From positions 90,646-154,645 of the forward strand of contig JBNLDC010000067.1 of the NCBI GenBank assembly GCA_050304135.1: a stretch of 64,000 nucleotides of DNA, given 5' to 3'. This document shows positions 9,896 through 18,906 of the stretch, in pieces. The position numbers and the translations under genes were made by a program. A model generated the notes under the pieces. That model saw nothing but the letters and a program-made list of their open reading frames with translations, was not told the DNA's origin and ran no database searches. Each line of letters starts with the position of its first letter. Position 1 is the first letter of the stretch. This DNA is from JAFGNB01 sp050304135 (lineage in GTDB: Bacteria; Fibrobacterota; Chitinivibrionia; Chitinivibrionales; Chitinispirillaceae).

Positions 9896-10339
9896 CAGTA
9901 CAACCTCCATTCTTATGCTTGCCAGCCACTTAACCGTTTTAACTTGATATCACAGATTCTATATGTTTTTTTTCACCCTACTTAGCGGAGTTAATGTTGA
10001 TCTCTCCCCTCTTCAGCTTAGACATTATTAGTGTCGGGGTTTTTATCTTAAGTTCGCTTTAACTTAACATTAAGATATTTTTATCATTTTCTTCCCCGGA
10101 GGAGCACCGGCATTACTTTTTGACAAGCTGGATGGAATTCACCCAAAGGGATAACGCCGGTTTCACCTGTTTTGTTACGCTACGCCGGTTTTGATCAGAG
10201 GATTTTCAGGGACAAAAAAGCGTAATGCGACATCAATGTCGCCTTACAAGGCATTTCCGCTATAGTACCCGTTGCCTGCCAACCCGGTACCGACCAATCG
10301 CCGGCCAGGACGAGGTGCAGCAATACCGTTCGTGTATTT

Positions 10340-10537
10340 AGTTCCTATTCAGGATTGAACAGTTTCTTCCAGAACGGTCATTGAGAGTTGGGTGAGGTTC
10401 TCGAACTCCTCGAAATGACACATTTTAACGGGAAACTCGGTCACACTTCGATCAACTCAGTGCATCGCTTCGAGAGCCCTTCGATGCACTCAGGGACCAC
10501 CTCAGTGTCCGGAAATGGCCAATTCTGAACAGGAACT
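10340..10537. repeat. MITE-like element with 18-bp terminal inverted repeats
   Basis: The left end AGTTCCTATTCAGGATTG (10340-10357) is the inverted complement of the right end at 10520-10537 with 2 mismatches in 18. The interior is non-coding and holds the short palindromic words common in dispersed intergenic repeats (CTTCGAT...CACTCAGG). A related end occurs at 37388-37404 and another near 61667-61687, so this is a dispersed family within the window. No transposase is encoded. Confidence 0.6.
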
Positions 10538-10552
10538 ATTTATATAGTATCC

Positions 10553-10850
10553 TTACCCTTCGTACCCATTACCCAAGGACGCCGGGCCACCTTTGTGAGA
10601 GAATTCACGATGATAGACCGGGCCGTTACCGCATTCCATACCTATTACCCACCAGATGCTCAAAGCGGGAGTACCGGTGAACGGTAGTTGAACATGACGG
10701 GGTATAGTGCATGGCAAACGTAGTGCGATCAAGAATCCGGATCGTTCCACATACCGTCTCTTCAGCATGCACCCGACTTTGCAACAGGAACAACAGTAGC
10801 AGCACCACCAATTTCACCTGCAGATCTGATGGACAGGTTCTGATTTGCAA
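10553..10850 (-). pseudogene. Possible remnant of a small secreted protein
   Basis: A minus-strand frame from 10850 begins with a plausible signal peptide (hydrophobic run KLVVLLLLFLLQS followed by RVHAEE) and stops at 10626. A second frame (10768-10553) continues in Gly/Trp-rich sequence. A single frameshift could join them. No family is recognised and there is no clear ribosome site, so this may equally be chance. Confidence 0.2.
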
Positions 10851-11026
10851 TCCTTTTTTGAGTCATGAGAAACGGATCAGAACTACAGGTTGCTCAATCC
10901 GTTTTAACAATCAGAATTAAAACACGTGAGAAAACAGTACAAATGCAGGAACAACGCCCACATCATCTCAGGGCATCCATACGGCAGGTGTCAACACATT
11001 TTTCTTTGCAACAAGGCAGTGTGCAG

Positions 11027-12115
11027 TCAGTTCATTTTCAGATCTTTATAACAGTCCATATAACAGAATTCAGGCTTAAGTAAATTATCTCTCCACAGGT
11101 GAATGGAGCCACCCCGGCACCGCTTCAGTTCATTGCATTTTCCACACGCCGAAGTAGCGACCCATTTCCTGTCGCGAAATTTCTTAAATTTATTTTTCCA
11201 CAAATATGCCAGGCTATCAGTAAGAACATTCCCCTCAAAAAACTGTTCCGAATTGTTTGAACAGCCCGTCACCGTTCCATCGCAAAGTACCGATGCGATA
11301 TTTATTCCGGCCCGACAGAAAAACGGCTGGGTACGCACTTTTGTATCGATTGCAAAGGGCAGCCACCCTTCGCAACTGAGGCTCAGCTCCAATCCGCATT
11401 TACCGAGATCTACTTTTCTTCTCTCGATCCAATCAAGCATTCGTCTTGTTTCGGCTATTGACAAATGTAATTCGCGATTTCCGGCCGCTCTTCCAGCGGG
11501 AAATATCCTGAATAATCGCCAGGCATTTACACCATTTGCAATAAGCACGTCCGCGACATCATCCAGTTCACTGATATTCCGTGGATGTACGCAGGTGACC
11601 ACATCTCGGTAGGCGATCGCGCTTGCAGAGACGGTCCGGATTGCTCTGATTGCCCGCCGGTATGAATCCCCTTTTCCACGCAGCCAGTTATGACCCTCTT
11701 CTTTTCCATCGAGGCTGATCGTGATACTGTGGATATCATTTTCAAGCATGGTTTCAAGCATACGCTCATCGAGGTCGTAGCCATTCGAGACCATTCCCCA
11801 ATGGAAATGCAGTTCGTGCAGTTTTCGGATCAGTTGCGTAAATTCCGCATGAAGAAGCGGCTCTCCCCCGGTAAGAACGATTGCCGGCTTCGGCGAAAAG
11901 TAAGCAGCTACATTTTCCAGTATTCTCACCCAGCTCTCGGTAGTAAGAGCTTTGAAATTTGTCTTTGCACTGCAATCAGACCCGCAATGCCTGCAGGCCA
12001 GATTACATGCCCGTGTAATCTCAAGGAACAGATAGAGCAATGGGTGCTCTTTACATTCAGCTTTTTTGTACAGCTGATGTAAAAACGATCTGGCAGATAC
12101 CGGCAGGAATTTCAT
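11027..12115 (-). CDS. Radical SAM/SPASM enzyme of an rSAM/lipoprotein system
   Basis: A 362-residue radical SAM enzyme. The [4Fe-4S]-SAM site is C37-x3-C41-x2-C44 (ACNLACRHCGSDC), followed by a GGEPLL motif near residue 100. The C-terminal third has a SPASM-type cysteine set (FFCRAG, VLCDGTVTGC, ACGKC, RCRGG, FCYMDCY) for auxiliary clusters. The N-terminal layout (KEHPLLYLFLEITRACNLACRHCGSDC spread over 22-48) closely matches the TIGR04133 family, whose genes sit beside a small lipoprotein gene; that neighbour is present here. The ATG overlaps the lipoprotein stop (ATGA), implying coupling. The substrate is unknown; modification of the lipoprotein or a peptide is an inference from the SPASM family. 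Confidence 0.88.
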   Translation of the reverse strand: MKFLPVSARSFLHQLYKKAECKEHPLLYLFLEITRACNLACRHCGSDCSAKTNFKALTTESWVRILENVAAYFSPKPAIVLTGGEPLLHAEFTQLIRKLHELHFHWGMVSNGYDLDERMLETMLENDIHSITISLDGKEEGHNWLRGKGDSYRRAIRAIRTVSASAIAYRDVVTCVHPRNISELDDVADVLIANGVNAWRLFRIFPAGRAAGNRELHLSIAETRRMLDWIERRKVDLGKCGLELSLSCEGWLPFAIDTKVRTQPFFCRAGINIASVLCDGTVTGCSNNSEQFFEGNVLTDSLAYLWKNKFKKFRDRKWVATSACGKCNELKRCRGGSIHLWRDNLLKPEFCYMDCYKDLKMN

Positions 12116-12525
12116 TGTTTACGACGAGCGGTCACGTCGGACACATCAGCAGCGGTTTTATCTATGGTGGTATCAGCAAAAAAGCCGCCATTTTCGGTAC
12201 TGTCCCTATCCTCAATAATGGCCTGATGCCGGTAGGTAGCGGATTCATCATATCCGACCAGATCAAGTGAGCATGTACCGGTAGAATCTGTTTCCCCTAT
12301 ATCGACGATATTGGAACTATCCGACTCTCCAACAAATTGCAAAATGGTTACCTGCAGCCCACGAATCGGATTGTTTTCATCGTCGTGAACCCTGATAACC
12401 CATTTCCCCAGATCCTGCACGGCAAGGGGTATTCCATAGCAGGCGGCGATAAATACCGAAGTAGAGCCGGTGATGACAAAGTAGAGTGCCTTTTTCCAGA
12501 ATTTAGCGATATGTCGGAAAACCAT
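12112..12525 (-). CDS. Small lipoprotein paired with the radical SAM enzyme
   Basis: 137 residues with a basic N-terminus (FRHIAKFWKK), a hydrophobic segment at about 14-28 and a lipobox-like FIAAC with Cys29, followed by YGIP and an Ig/CNA-B-like segment (DDENNPIRGLQVTILQF). This is the arrangement of the TIGR04134 putative lipoproteins that accompany TIGR04133 radical SAM enzymes. A strong GGAGG six bases before the ATG supports the start. The tail (from about residue 105) is rich in Asp and Thr. It is likely exported to the periplasm or outer membrane; function unknown even in the known family. Confidence 0.8.
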   Translation of the reverse strand: MVFRHIAKFWKKALYFVITGSTSVFIAACYGIPLAVQDLGKWVIRVHDDENNPIRGLQVTILQFVGESDSSNIVDIGETDSTGTCSLDLVGYDESATYRHQAIIEDRDSTENGGFFADTTIDKTAADVSDVTARRKQ

Positions 12526-12560
12526 TTTTCCTCCAATGGAATGATTATTACTGCCCTATA

Positions 12561-12671
12561 CTAGGAAGACACCAGTTTGGATGCTTTTCGCTCATTTTTT
12601 ATTACTGCCTCAAAATCAACTACACGGTGCGCCTCTCCGGCAGCAACACTCGCACAGCAGGTCGCCTGCAT
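12561..12671 (-). CDS. Candidate 36-residue peptide upstream of the lipoprotein/rSAM operon
   Basis: A minus-strand ORF of 37 codons ends 35 bp before the lipoprotein ATG. The product begins MQATCCASVAAGEAH and continues with a charged helix-like half ending KLVSS. The frame is open ten further codons upstream without a start. A paired-Cys peptide beside a SPASM radical SAM enzyme could be a precursor or substrate, but there is no good Shine-Dalgarno and the same DNA folds into a branched structure, so the call is tentative. Confidence 0.25.
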   Translation of the reverse strand: MQATCCASVAAGEAHRVVDFEAVIKNERKASKLVSS

Positions 12672-12718
12672 ACCGTTAACAATACTATCTGCGCAGATTC
12701 ACCTAAGGCGTGTAGTTG
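12617..12718. promoter_or_regulatory. Four-helix branched structure in the leader of the rSAM/lipoprotein operon
   Basis: CAACTACACG (12617-12626) pairs perfectly over 10 bp with CGTGTAGTTG (12709-12718). Inside are GTGCG/CGCAC (12627-12631 with 12651-12655), GCAGG/CCTGC with a 3-nt loop (12657-12669), and the palindrome ATCTGCGCAGAT (12687-12698). It starts 92 bp upstream of the lipoprotein ATG on the minus strand, the position of a leader element. It matches no riboswitch I recognise; a MITE-like repeat is the alternative. Confidence 0.35.
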
Positions 12719-13065
12719 AGAAGTAATGGGTCCGGTTTATGAGTTTATATTTTTTTGTGAAGTGTTACTTTTCCTTACCCTACTACCGCCTTCACTTTTT
12801 TCATTATTACTGCGGCAACTAACGGTTGTTTCCGGAACTTTTTATATACACCACTCCGGGTATACTACATTGTGAATTCAGGAAAACCACCGCCAATTTC
12901 ACTTGTATCACTGTGGCATAGTAGTATAATGTATATACTATTATTTCAATACAGTACAAGTTAAAAGTGGCGCTATATATTTTATCACTACCGTAAAATT
13001 CACCAAAAAAATTGCAACGTTACAGTAATCCATATCACTCAACACACTCGTAATGGAGGGCCATT
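12719..13065. other. AT-rich spacer before the lipoprotein/barrel pair
   Basis: About 350 bp with no recognisable gene. It is AT-rich, especially 12745-13020, and should hold promoters for the divergent operons. GGAGGG just upstream of 13066 is the ribosome site of the next gene. Confidence 0.4.
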
Positions 13066-14928
13066 ATGCTTATTCTTAAAAGAACTGCACTGGTCGCAGC
13101 CGCGGCAATTCCCTTATTTATCCTTCCCGGTTGTTTCCCTACCCAACCGGACGACGGAAATGATAACCCCACCGACGACCCCATTACCATTACCGAAAAC
13201 GACAACCCCGAAGACCTCCCGACAGATATCGACCCAACGGCAAACACATCGGACGACGGGATTGATTCGATGTTCAATCTGCTCATTACACGAGTCCGGG
13301 AATTTGAAAATGTCGAAGCACCATCGGATTTCTACACCCTTGATTTCACCTCACTAAAACAGGGTTTCGGCGCCGCGGTAAAGAATTCCCCTAATCATGT
13401 GAAAGCGAATGTGGGATTTATTGTCGCATCGGTACTCTCCGTTAACGGCAACAAGGACCTCCAGAAAATGATCGATTCCATAGAGGCATATATCAATGAC
13501 ATGGATGCCTACTATGAAAATGAGACATTCTCCTCGCCGGCTGTAGCGAAGAAAAAAGCAGCCAAAAAAACGATCGCAGTAAATCCGGGACTGCTTTCGA
13601 AAACATTCGCCGGTCACGGACTACTCTCTGCTGGACAGATGCTCTTTGCCGAGACACCCAAGGTGCTTATGGCTCAGACAAGTCGCCCCTCATTCCCCCG
13701 TTTTCTGACAATGAGCTACATCCAGAACATGGTCGAAACGGGTGTCATTCCCCTTTTGAACGAGGTCATTGCCGCCACGCAGCGGTTGCGGGCTCTTGAT
13801 GCAATGTCACTGGCAGTTACTATCGATGACGAAACGGCGGAAATCGATGCAGGCGATATTATGATCTTCGAAGCAATCATCCGGTCCGCACGAGCCGGGT
13901 TTACCATGATGTGTATTTATGACTACGATCTGTACTCCCCCGACGGTTCAAATGATATGCGGTGGATCGATGACTATATAGAAGATATAGACAATATGGA
14001 GTACTCCTCACAAATCACCTATTCACTCAATAATGACACTCTGTATGAAACCTATTACACCGACATGACCGAGGCAACTTCAAAAATTATGGAAACCTAC
14101 CGGTATAATATCAGTCGGTCGAAGTTTCTGAGCATTCGCCGGAATTTCCATACGGCAGCATATAACGATCTCAAAGAAATTCCGGTACTGATAAAATCCG
14201 GTCTCACTTCAATTAAAAATGAGAAGGACCCTCAGGACGATGATCTGATACCCTCCGCTGATATATTTGACCTCTCATCCGACATGGGAGACCTCACTCA
14301 GGAGATGCTCGAAGCAGGATTCAGCTCGGAATTCGCCGGGAAATTTCAGTCTCCCGAGGCACTGATGGATTTCATTTCCCTTATGCTTACACAACCGTAT
14401 ACTTTCGATGAAACAATAGACGGTATTCACCTTGAGCTTACCGTTGACATTTCCAAATTTTTCACCAATCCCGCCACATCACTGAAGGAGTACTGGCCGA
14501 AATACAAGGTTCTCACCGGTAACGATCAGTATGTGACCTACGAGGGATACAATTATGTTGATGAGTGGCCGTCAAGCCAATTCTATGTGCACGAGGATGA
14601 CTACGATGTCGTCACCGTTACCATTCCCGAATCACTTATCGACAGTATCGCGGCTCCCAGTTACACCGGTGGTCCTAAAATGTATATCCTGAAGGATGAG
14701 TACTCCTGCACGAAAACGGTCGATTCAATCCGTATGGCCGTACCGTATCAGATGGTTGATGATGATGGTAATCCGATTAACATTTACGAACTGATGAGTA
14801 ACGAATTCACCACACAGACACTATCGGAAATATTCCCCTACTTCAACGACTACACCTTCAAAGGAATTTTTCCTGAAATGAAGACCCGTCAGACCTGGAT
14901 CGATTTTTTCAGTGTATTCATTGAATAG
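13066..14928 (+). CDS. Large lipoprotein of unknown function
   Basis: 620 residues starting with a basic, hydrophobic signal and a lipobox ILPGC (Cys23), followed by an acidic Asp/Asn/Pro/Thr-rich linker (about 25-70) typical of surface-exposed lipoproteins. The mature part has a possible helical domain (about 75-390) and a C-terminal region (about 400-620) rich in aromatic and acidic residues. No enzymatic motif is recognised. GGAGGG precedes the ATG. The following beta-barrel gene overlaps its end by 17 bp, so the two probably work together at the outer membrane. Function not assigned. Confidence 0.8.
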   Translation: MLILKRTALVAAAAIPLFILPGCFPTQPDDGNDNPTDDPITITENDNPEDLPTDIDPTANTSDDGIDSMFNLLITRVREFENVEAPSDFYTLDFTSLKQGFGAAVKNSPNHVKANVGFIVASVLSVNGNKDLQKMIDSIEAYINDMDAYYENETFSSPAVAKKKAAKKTIAVNPGLLSKTFAGHGLLSAGQMLFAETPKVLMAQTSRPSFPRFLTMSYIQNMVETGVIPLLNEVIAATQRLRALDAMSLAVTIDDETAEIDAGDIMIFEAIIRSARAGFTMMCIYDYDLYSPDGSNDMRWIDDYIEDIDNMEYSSQITYSLNNDTLYETYYTDMTEATSKIMETYRYNISRSKFLSIRRNFHTAAYNDLKEIPVLIKSGLTSIKNEKDPQDDDLIPSADIFDLSSDMGDLTQEMLEAGFSSEFAGKFQSPEALMDFISLMLTQPYTFDETIDGIHLELTVDISKFFTNPATSLKEYWPKYKVLTGNDQYVTYEGYNYVDEWPSSQFYVHEDDYDVVTVTIPESLIDSIAAPSYTGGPKMYILKDEYSCTKTVDSIRMAVPYQMVDDDGNPINIYELMSNEFTTQTLSEIFPYFNDYTFKGIFPEMKTRQTWIDFFSVFIE

Positions 14929-16495
14929 CAGAAAGCGGTTTGATTTTCAAAAATATAGACCGGTGCTTATTGCCGGTCTATATTTTTTTCTCTATGCGGC
15001 AGAACAACTGTCGGCTCAGGACGTCCGGTTATTCAGAGAGTTCACTCCGCTTTTTACCCATACCCCTCTGCAGCTGACCGACCTCCCGGACAGTTCACTG
15101 CTCCGTTTGCATTCCACCTTCAATCCGCTGTATTCGGAAAAAGACAGGGCGACACACGGAGACCGGCGTACGGTCGGAATCAGTACCCGGGGTTATTCAG
15201 TTGACTGGTTTTCCCGCTTCCGCCAGGTCAACTACTATCTTTCGTGTAACCGCAATGCCGCTACAGCCACCTACCGGGATACCTCCGAAGACTATGGTTG
15301 CACCTACCGGAGCGTCGGATGGAACCTCGCGGCGGGAGCGACATACCGGAACGGTAACCTGCTTTTTGGATTCGGTCTCGGCAGACACTGGCCGGAGCGA
15401 ATGGAACAGGAACATCTCTACGAAATACGCGATGACGTGACGACCTACATAACGAGAGGGCCCTGGCAATTTACGTTAGATACAAAATGGTTTTTTTCAC
15501 GTGCCACCACCCGACTATCACTGTTCTCGGGACCAATACACAGCTCCGTGTCGAAACTGATTACCAGTGACGAGATGAAATTCCGTTCGTTCCCGCTAAC
15601 GCTCATTCTTCATCGCGCCGACGGTGGATTCGATTTTTATACCGGCACAACAAGTGCAGCAACAACCTTCGGGATTGACTATTTTGAGAATGCCGATCTG
15701 CAGACTGTTCACAACAGCATGCCGCAGGATATCGCAATCAGTAATTTCCGGTTGGATCACTCCGGATATACGAAAGTACCGTTCACCGATTCGCTGGGAT
15801 GGAATCTGTCGGGATCTCTGGCCGGCGGCTGGGTAGCCAGTTACAATTTCGAACGGAACCGGTTTACCTTTTTCAAAGCCGATGAGATACGGCTGAGAAA
15901 TCTGTCGGTCGGTATCGGTACCAAACTGCCGGCCGCACTCACCGCTGGTATTTTCCATACCTCACTTAAAGGAAACAGTCCGACGGGATTTCTGAAGCTA
16001 TCGGCACTGAGTGCCTGGTCGATTTTCCGGCCACTTGACTATCAGTATACTAATGCGGAACTGCGTTATCATGAAACAGGAGGCTTCATAAACCGCAAAT
16101 GCACCCTGTCGTTTCTTGAAGTTACCCCGCAACTTGCACTGTCCTATTTTACCGCCCATGCCACAGCAACTTATTCCCATAAAGAAATTGTCGTACTGCT
16201 GCCCGTCTACATTGACACGGTAGCAAAAGACTTTTTCGACATACGGCTGCTGTTACTGGAACCCGCACTGAGGGTTTCCTCCCGGTTGGGAAGAATACAG
16301 TTTTATGGAACCATCTCACAGAAACTCCCGTTTCCTTTTAAAACGGCCCCTTCTGCAGAACAGGGAACATCCCCCGAAGCAAACCATCAGATCAGTACAA
16401 CAACATGGGGAGGAACGATGATGGCAATTTCGGCTGTCTGGGATGTGCGACGGTCGGGCATCGCAAACAGAGTCTTTCATAGGGCAGAACAGTAA
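14912..16495 (+). CDS. Putative outer-membrane beta-barrel protein
   Basis: 527 residues. After a basic start there is a signal peptide (about 17-35, ending LSAQ), then alternating aromatic/polar strands throughout (for example WFFSRATTRLSLF, YTGTTSAATTFGIDYF), as expected for a barrel. The most likely start is the GTG at 14912 inside the end of the preceding lipoprotein gene; there is no strong Shine-Dalgarno, consistent with coupled translation. No family is recognised. It is convergent with the next gene, 368 bp away. Confidence 0.7.
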   Translation: MYSLNSRKRFDFQKYRPVLIAGLYFFLYAAEQLSAQDVRLFREFTPLFTHTPLQLTDLPDSSLLRLHSTFNPLYSEKDRATHGDRRTVGISTRGYSVDWFSRFRQVNYYLSCNRNAATATYRDTSEDYGCTYRSVGWNLAAGATYRNGNLLFGFGLGRHWPERMEQEHLYEIRDDVTTYITRGPWQFTLDTKWFFSRATTRLSLFSGPIHSSVSKLITSDEMKFRSFPLTLILHRADGGFDFYTGTTSAATTFGIDYFENADLQTVHNSMPQDIAISNFRLDHSGYTKVPFTDSLGWNLSGSLAGGWVASYNFERNRFTFFKADEIRLRNLSVGIGTKLPAALTAGIFHTSLKGNSPTGFLKLSALSAWSIFRPLDYQYTNAELRYHETGGFINRKCTLSFLEVTPQLALSYFTAHATATYSHKEIVVLLPVYIDTVAKDFFDIRLLLLEPALRVSSRLGRIQFYGTISQKLPFPFKTAPSAEQGTSPEANHQISTTTWGGTMMAISAVWDVRRSGIANRVFHRAEQ

Positions 16496-16863
16496 TAGTC
16501 GGGTTACGAATACCTACATAAAGCTTGTTTGAGCTTAGTGTAAACACATGTGACAAAATCTTGGGTGCCTGCGAAGCATGTATTCGTTGATGAAATTGTA
16601 CCTGCAGTTGTCAGTCGTTTTCCCGGATACTATCCACCGGTCGCTGGATCAACCACTTCAATATTGATTTCATAAACTCCGGTTTTAAGTTGAACAGGAA
16701 AATTTCTTCTCCGGTAGGTGTGAGGGTATTTCATTACCGGTTTTCCCCTATACCACAGTTCCACCCTCATATCCCGGTTCGGCTCCTATTGAATTTCAAT
16801 TTTACCACTGACCTTAGAATCATTTTCCCCCACTTCCCGGAGAAATTCTCAACGTGTCGACAC
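16496..16863. other. Intergenic region between convergent genes
   Basis: 368 bp between two convergent genes. A short inverted repeat AAGCT/AGCTT lies near 16520-16536. Open frames here are short and unsupported. Nothing else recognised. Confidence 0.4.
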
Positions 16864-18906
16864 TCAAAGCACTCCCAGCCGCTCCAGTGCTATCTCAGCG
16901 GCATCCCGCAGATACACATTTTCAGAAGTGGTATACACCTTCTTCAGGAATGCGTTCGCATGTTCCCTACCGTCAACGCTTTTTTCAAACACCCTTACTA
17001 TTTTTATCTGCACACCCGTTTCCGATTCAGGGAACACTTTTTCAAGATACGGAAACACAGGTGAGCCGATTTTAGCCAGTGCGTCAACCGCTTCGTCGGG
17101 AACCTTGTGCCTGCGGCTGTCCAGCAATTCAATGAGTTGCTTGATCGCCTCACCCCTGTTGGTGCGGATATTCCCGAGAATTCGTATCAGTGACCACTGA
17201 AAATTAGTCGTCCCCGACCATGATTGTGAAGCGGATCGTCTGAGCGCCCGGAGCACCTTTGCCTCGGCGGGAGCGGCGCGTTGACCGTAGAGCACCAGCC
17301 GCTCAGCCGCCGACATCTTTTCGTAGCTGTTCTCCGAAGAGAGATTTCCGATCAGCGAATCGACCGACGGTACGAACCCGGATACCTCGATGCCGAGTTT
17401 GAGACAGAGTTCGATGCCGTCACTCCATTGACTCCCCTGCAGCAGATACATGAATGACTTCTTCACAAACGGCCCCAGCAGTTCAGCCGCATACATCACT
17501 ACCGCCGAATCCGTTTTTCCTTCCTCCACCCGCTGCAGTGTCTGCCCGAGCAGACGCTTGAGATCCTCCGCCATCTCCTTGTCAGCAGGGAGACGGGCAT
17601 ACAATGCCGCCAGCCAGCCGAGAACCAGCCGGTTCTCTTCGAGTGTATTCACGCCGTACTTGAACATCTGCGCATCGAGAAAATTTTGTACCCTCCCGAC
17701 AGTTCGTTCGTCGAGGGTTTTCGCCGCCTGCGCGCCGTACTTTTCAAACAGGTAGATCAGCATCGGATTAACCCCGCCGTCACGGCTTTTAAAGCCGTGG
17801 CAGGCATTGTAGAACGCCTTGCTGAAGCGAACGGTTTTCTCCTTCCCGACATTACCTTTCGTCTCGGCGGTGACATACTCATCGAGTCTCTTTTTTTGCA
17901 CGGTGAAACGTTTTCCCGAGAGGTTCTTGTCGCAAAAGAAAAGTTCATCGAGAATATTATGGTGGATCTGCCGGTCGGCGATGTCCAGATACGCCAACCC
18001 TGCCTTCCATTCTTTATCGTCGATGCTACTGTCCATTGCACAGTAAGCAAGAATCTCATAACAGATGTGCGTCACCGGGCGATCGTTTTTCCGTACCAGA
18101 CCCTGCAGGAGATGATCTCGGTATTGAGGATCCATGACCCCCGCCTTGCGCAGGCTATAGGCCCCCATGTCGTGCACATACCCGCACGCGGAATCCACCG
18201 ATACGTTAAGCAGTAACGCAATAAGCCCTCTGGTGTCACTGCGCTTCACCAGTGTCTTTACTGATTCGTACTCATTTCCGCACGGCAGTTCCTCTTCACG
18301 GTTTCCCGGTTCCGCCACTTTTTCCGCAGTAACGGTCACGGCTTGCCTCGTCTGCTCCCGTGGAAACAGTGATGCTATTTCTTCGGTAATCGGAAGCCGG
18401 GTGGTATACGAGGAGACGATCTCTCCGGTGACGACGTCGATGATTCTCGCATTGATTTCTACCGTTGTTTTAAGCCGGGAGTACGTACCGGTAAGCAGAT
18501 AGTCAACGGGAGCGATACTGGCCAGTTTCCGTGCTTCATCCACCTCCATAAATCCCGACAGACTCAGAGCGTGTTCGGTGGCGATCGCATCCAGCCGCGA
18601 CCGTTCGAAAATCCGGATATTCGACTGACGGATACTCAGAGCGGATAGAAGCTGCTCAGTAAAAAATTCGCCGAAGCGGTTGAGGGTATCCCGTGCGGAT
18701 GTCTGAACCGGAGAAAACCGAACCACCGCCAGACGTATCGGACGGTCTCCTTCGAGTGAAGAAACGATGCTTTTTGCGAGATCCTGACTCGATTGGCCGC
18801 CTGCCGCAGCAGTTGCACCAGATCGCAGCGAAGAGGAACAGGAGAGCAGTGCATTTACTGTCAGGAGAAGCAACAGTTGAATGATGATACATTTCCGGAT
18901 AGTCAT
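16864..18906 (-). CDS. Lipoprotein with FlgO/CsgG-like domain and HEAT-type repeats
   Basis: 680 residues. Signal peptide with lipobox ALLSC (about 19-23), then an alpha/beta domain (about 55-185) containing IRLAVVRFSP, FFTEQLLSALS, IRIFERSRLDAI and VDYLLTGTYS. This is the arrangement of the FlgO/CsgG-type fold found in outer-membrane lipoproteins. The remaining 480 residues are almost all helical; the last 130 (about 545-680) show HEAT-like repeats (IKQLIELLDSR, AVDALAKIGSPVFPYLEKV). Probably an outer-membrane-anchored scaffold facing the periplasm; partner unknown. The fusion to a long helical domain is atypical of FlgO itself. Confidence 0.7.
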   Translation of the reverse strand: MTIRKCIIIQLLLLLTVNALLSCSSSLRSGATAAAGGQSSQDLAKSIVSSLEGDRPIRLAVVRFSPVQTSARDTLNRFGEFFTEQLLSALSIRQSNIRIFERSRLDAIATEHALSLSGFMEVDEARKLASIAPVDYLLTGTYSRLKTTVEINARIIDVVTGEIVSSYTTRLPITEEIASLFPREQTRQAVTVTAEKVAEPGNREEELPCGNEYESVKTLVKRSDTRGLIALLLNVSVDSACGYVHDMGAYSLRKAGVMDPQYRDHLLQGLVRKNDRPVTHICYEILAYCAMDSSIDDKEWKAGLAYLDIADRQIHHNILDELFFCDKNLSGKRFTVQKKRLDEYVTAETKGNVGKEKTVRFSKAFYNACHGFKSRDGGVNPMLIYLFEKYGAQAAKTLDERTVGRVQNFLDAQMFKYGVNTLEENRLVLGWLAALYARLPADKEMAEDLKRLLGQTLQRVEEGKTDSAVVMYAAELLGPFVKKSFMYLLQGSQWSDGIELCLKLGIEVSGFVPSVDSLIGNLSSENSYEKMSAAERLVLYGQRAAPAEAKVLRALRRSASQSWSGTTNFQWSLIRILGNIRTNRGEAIKQLIELLDSRRHKVPDEAVDALAKIGSPVFPYLEKVFPESETGVQIKIVRVFEKSVDGREHANAFLKKVYTTSENVYLRDAAEIALERLGVL

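Larger units (their letters stand above)
9896..11026. other. Long AT-rich intergenic region with a MITE-like element
   Basis: 1.1 kb without a convincing intact gene. The first 190 bp upstream of the GH5 gene are AT-rich and include an imperfect inverted repeat near 10048-10080 (ATCTTAAGTT / AACTTAA..AAGAT), a plausible promoter/operator region. A 198-bp element with terminal inverted repeats lies at 10340-10537. Beyond it (10553-10850) are two overlapping minus-strand frames that may be gene remnants. Confidence 0.5.

Noticed and set aside
12617..12718. Branched structure considered as an integron attC site
   Set aside because: The ends lack the GTTRRRY and RYYYAAC core sites and no integrase is near.
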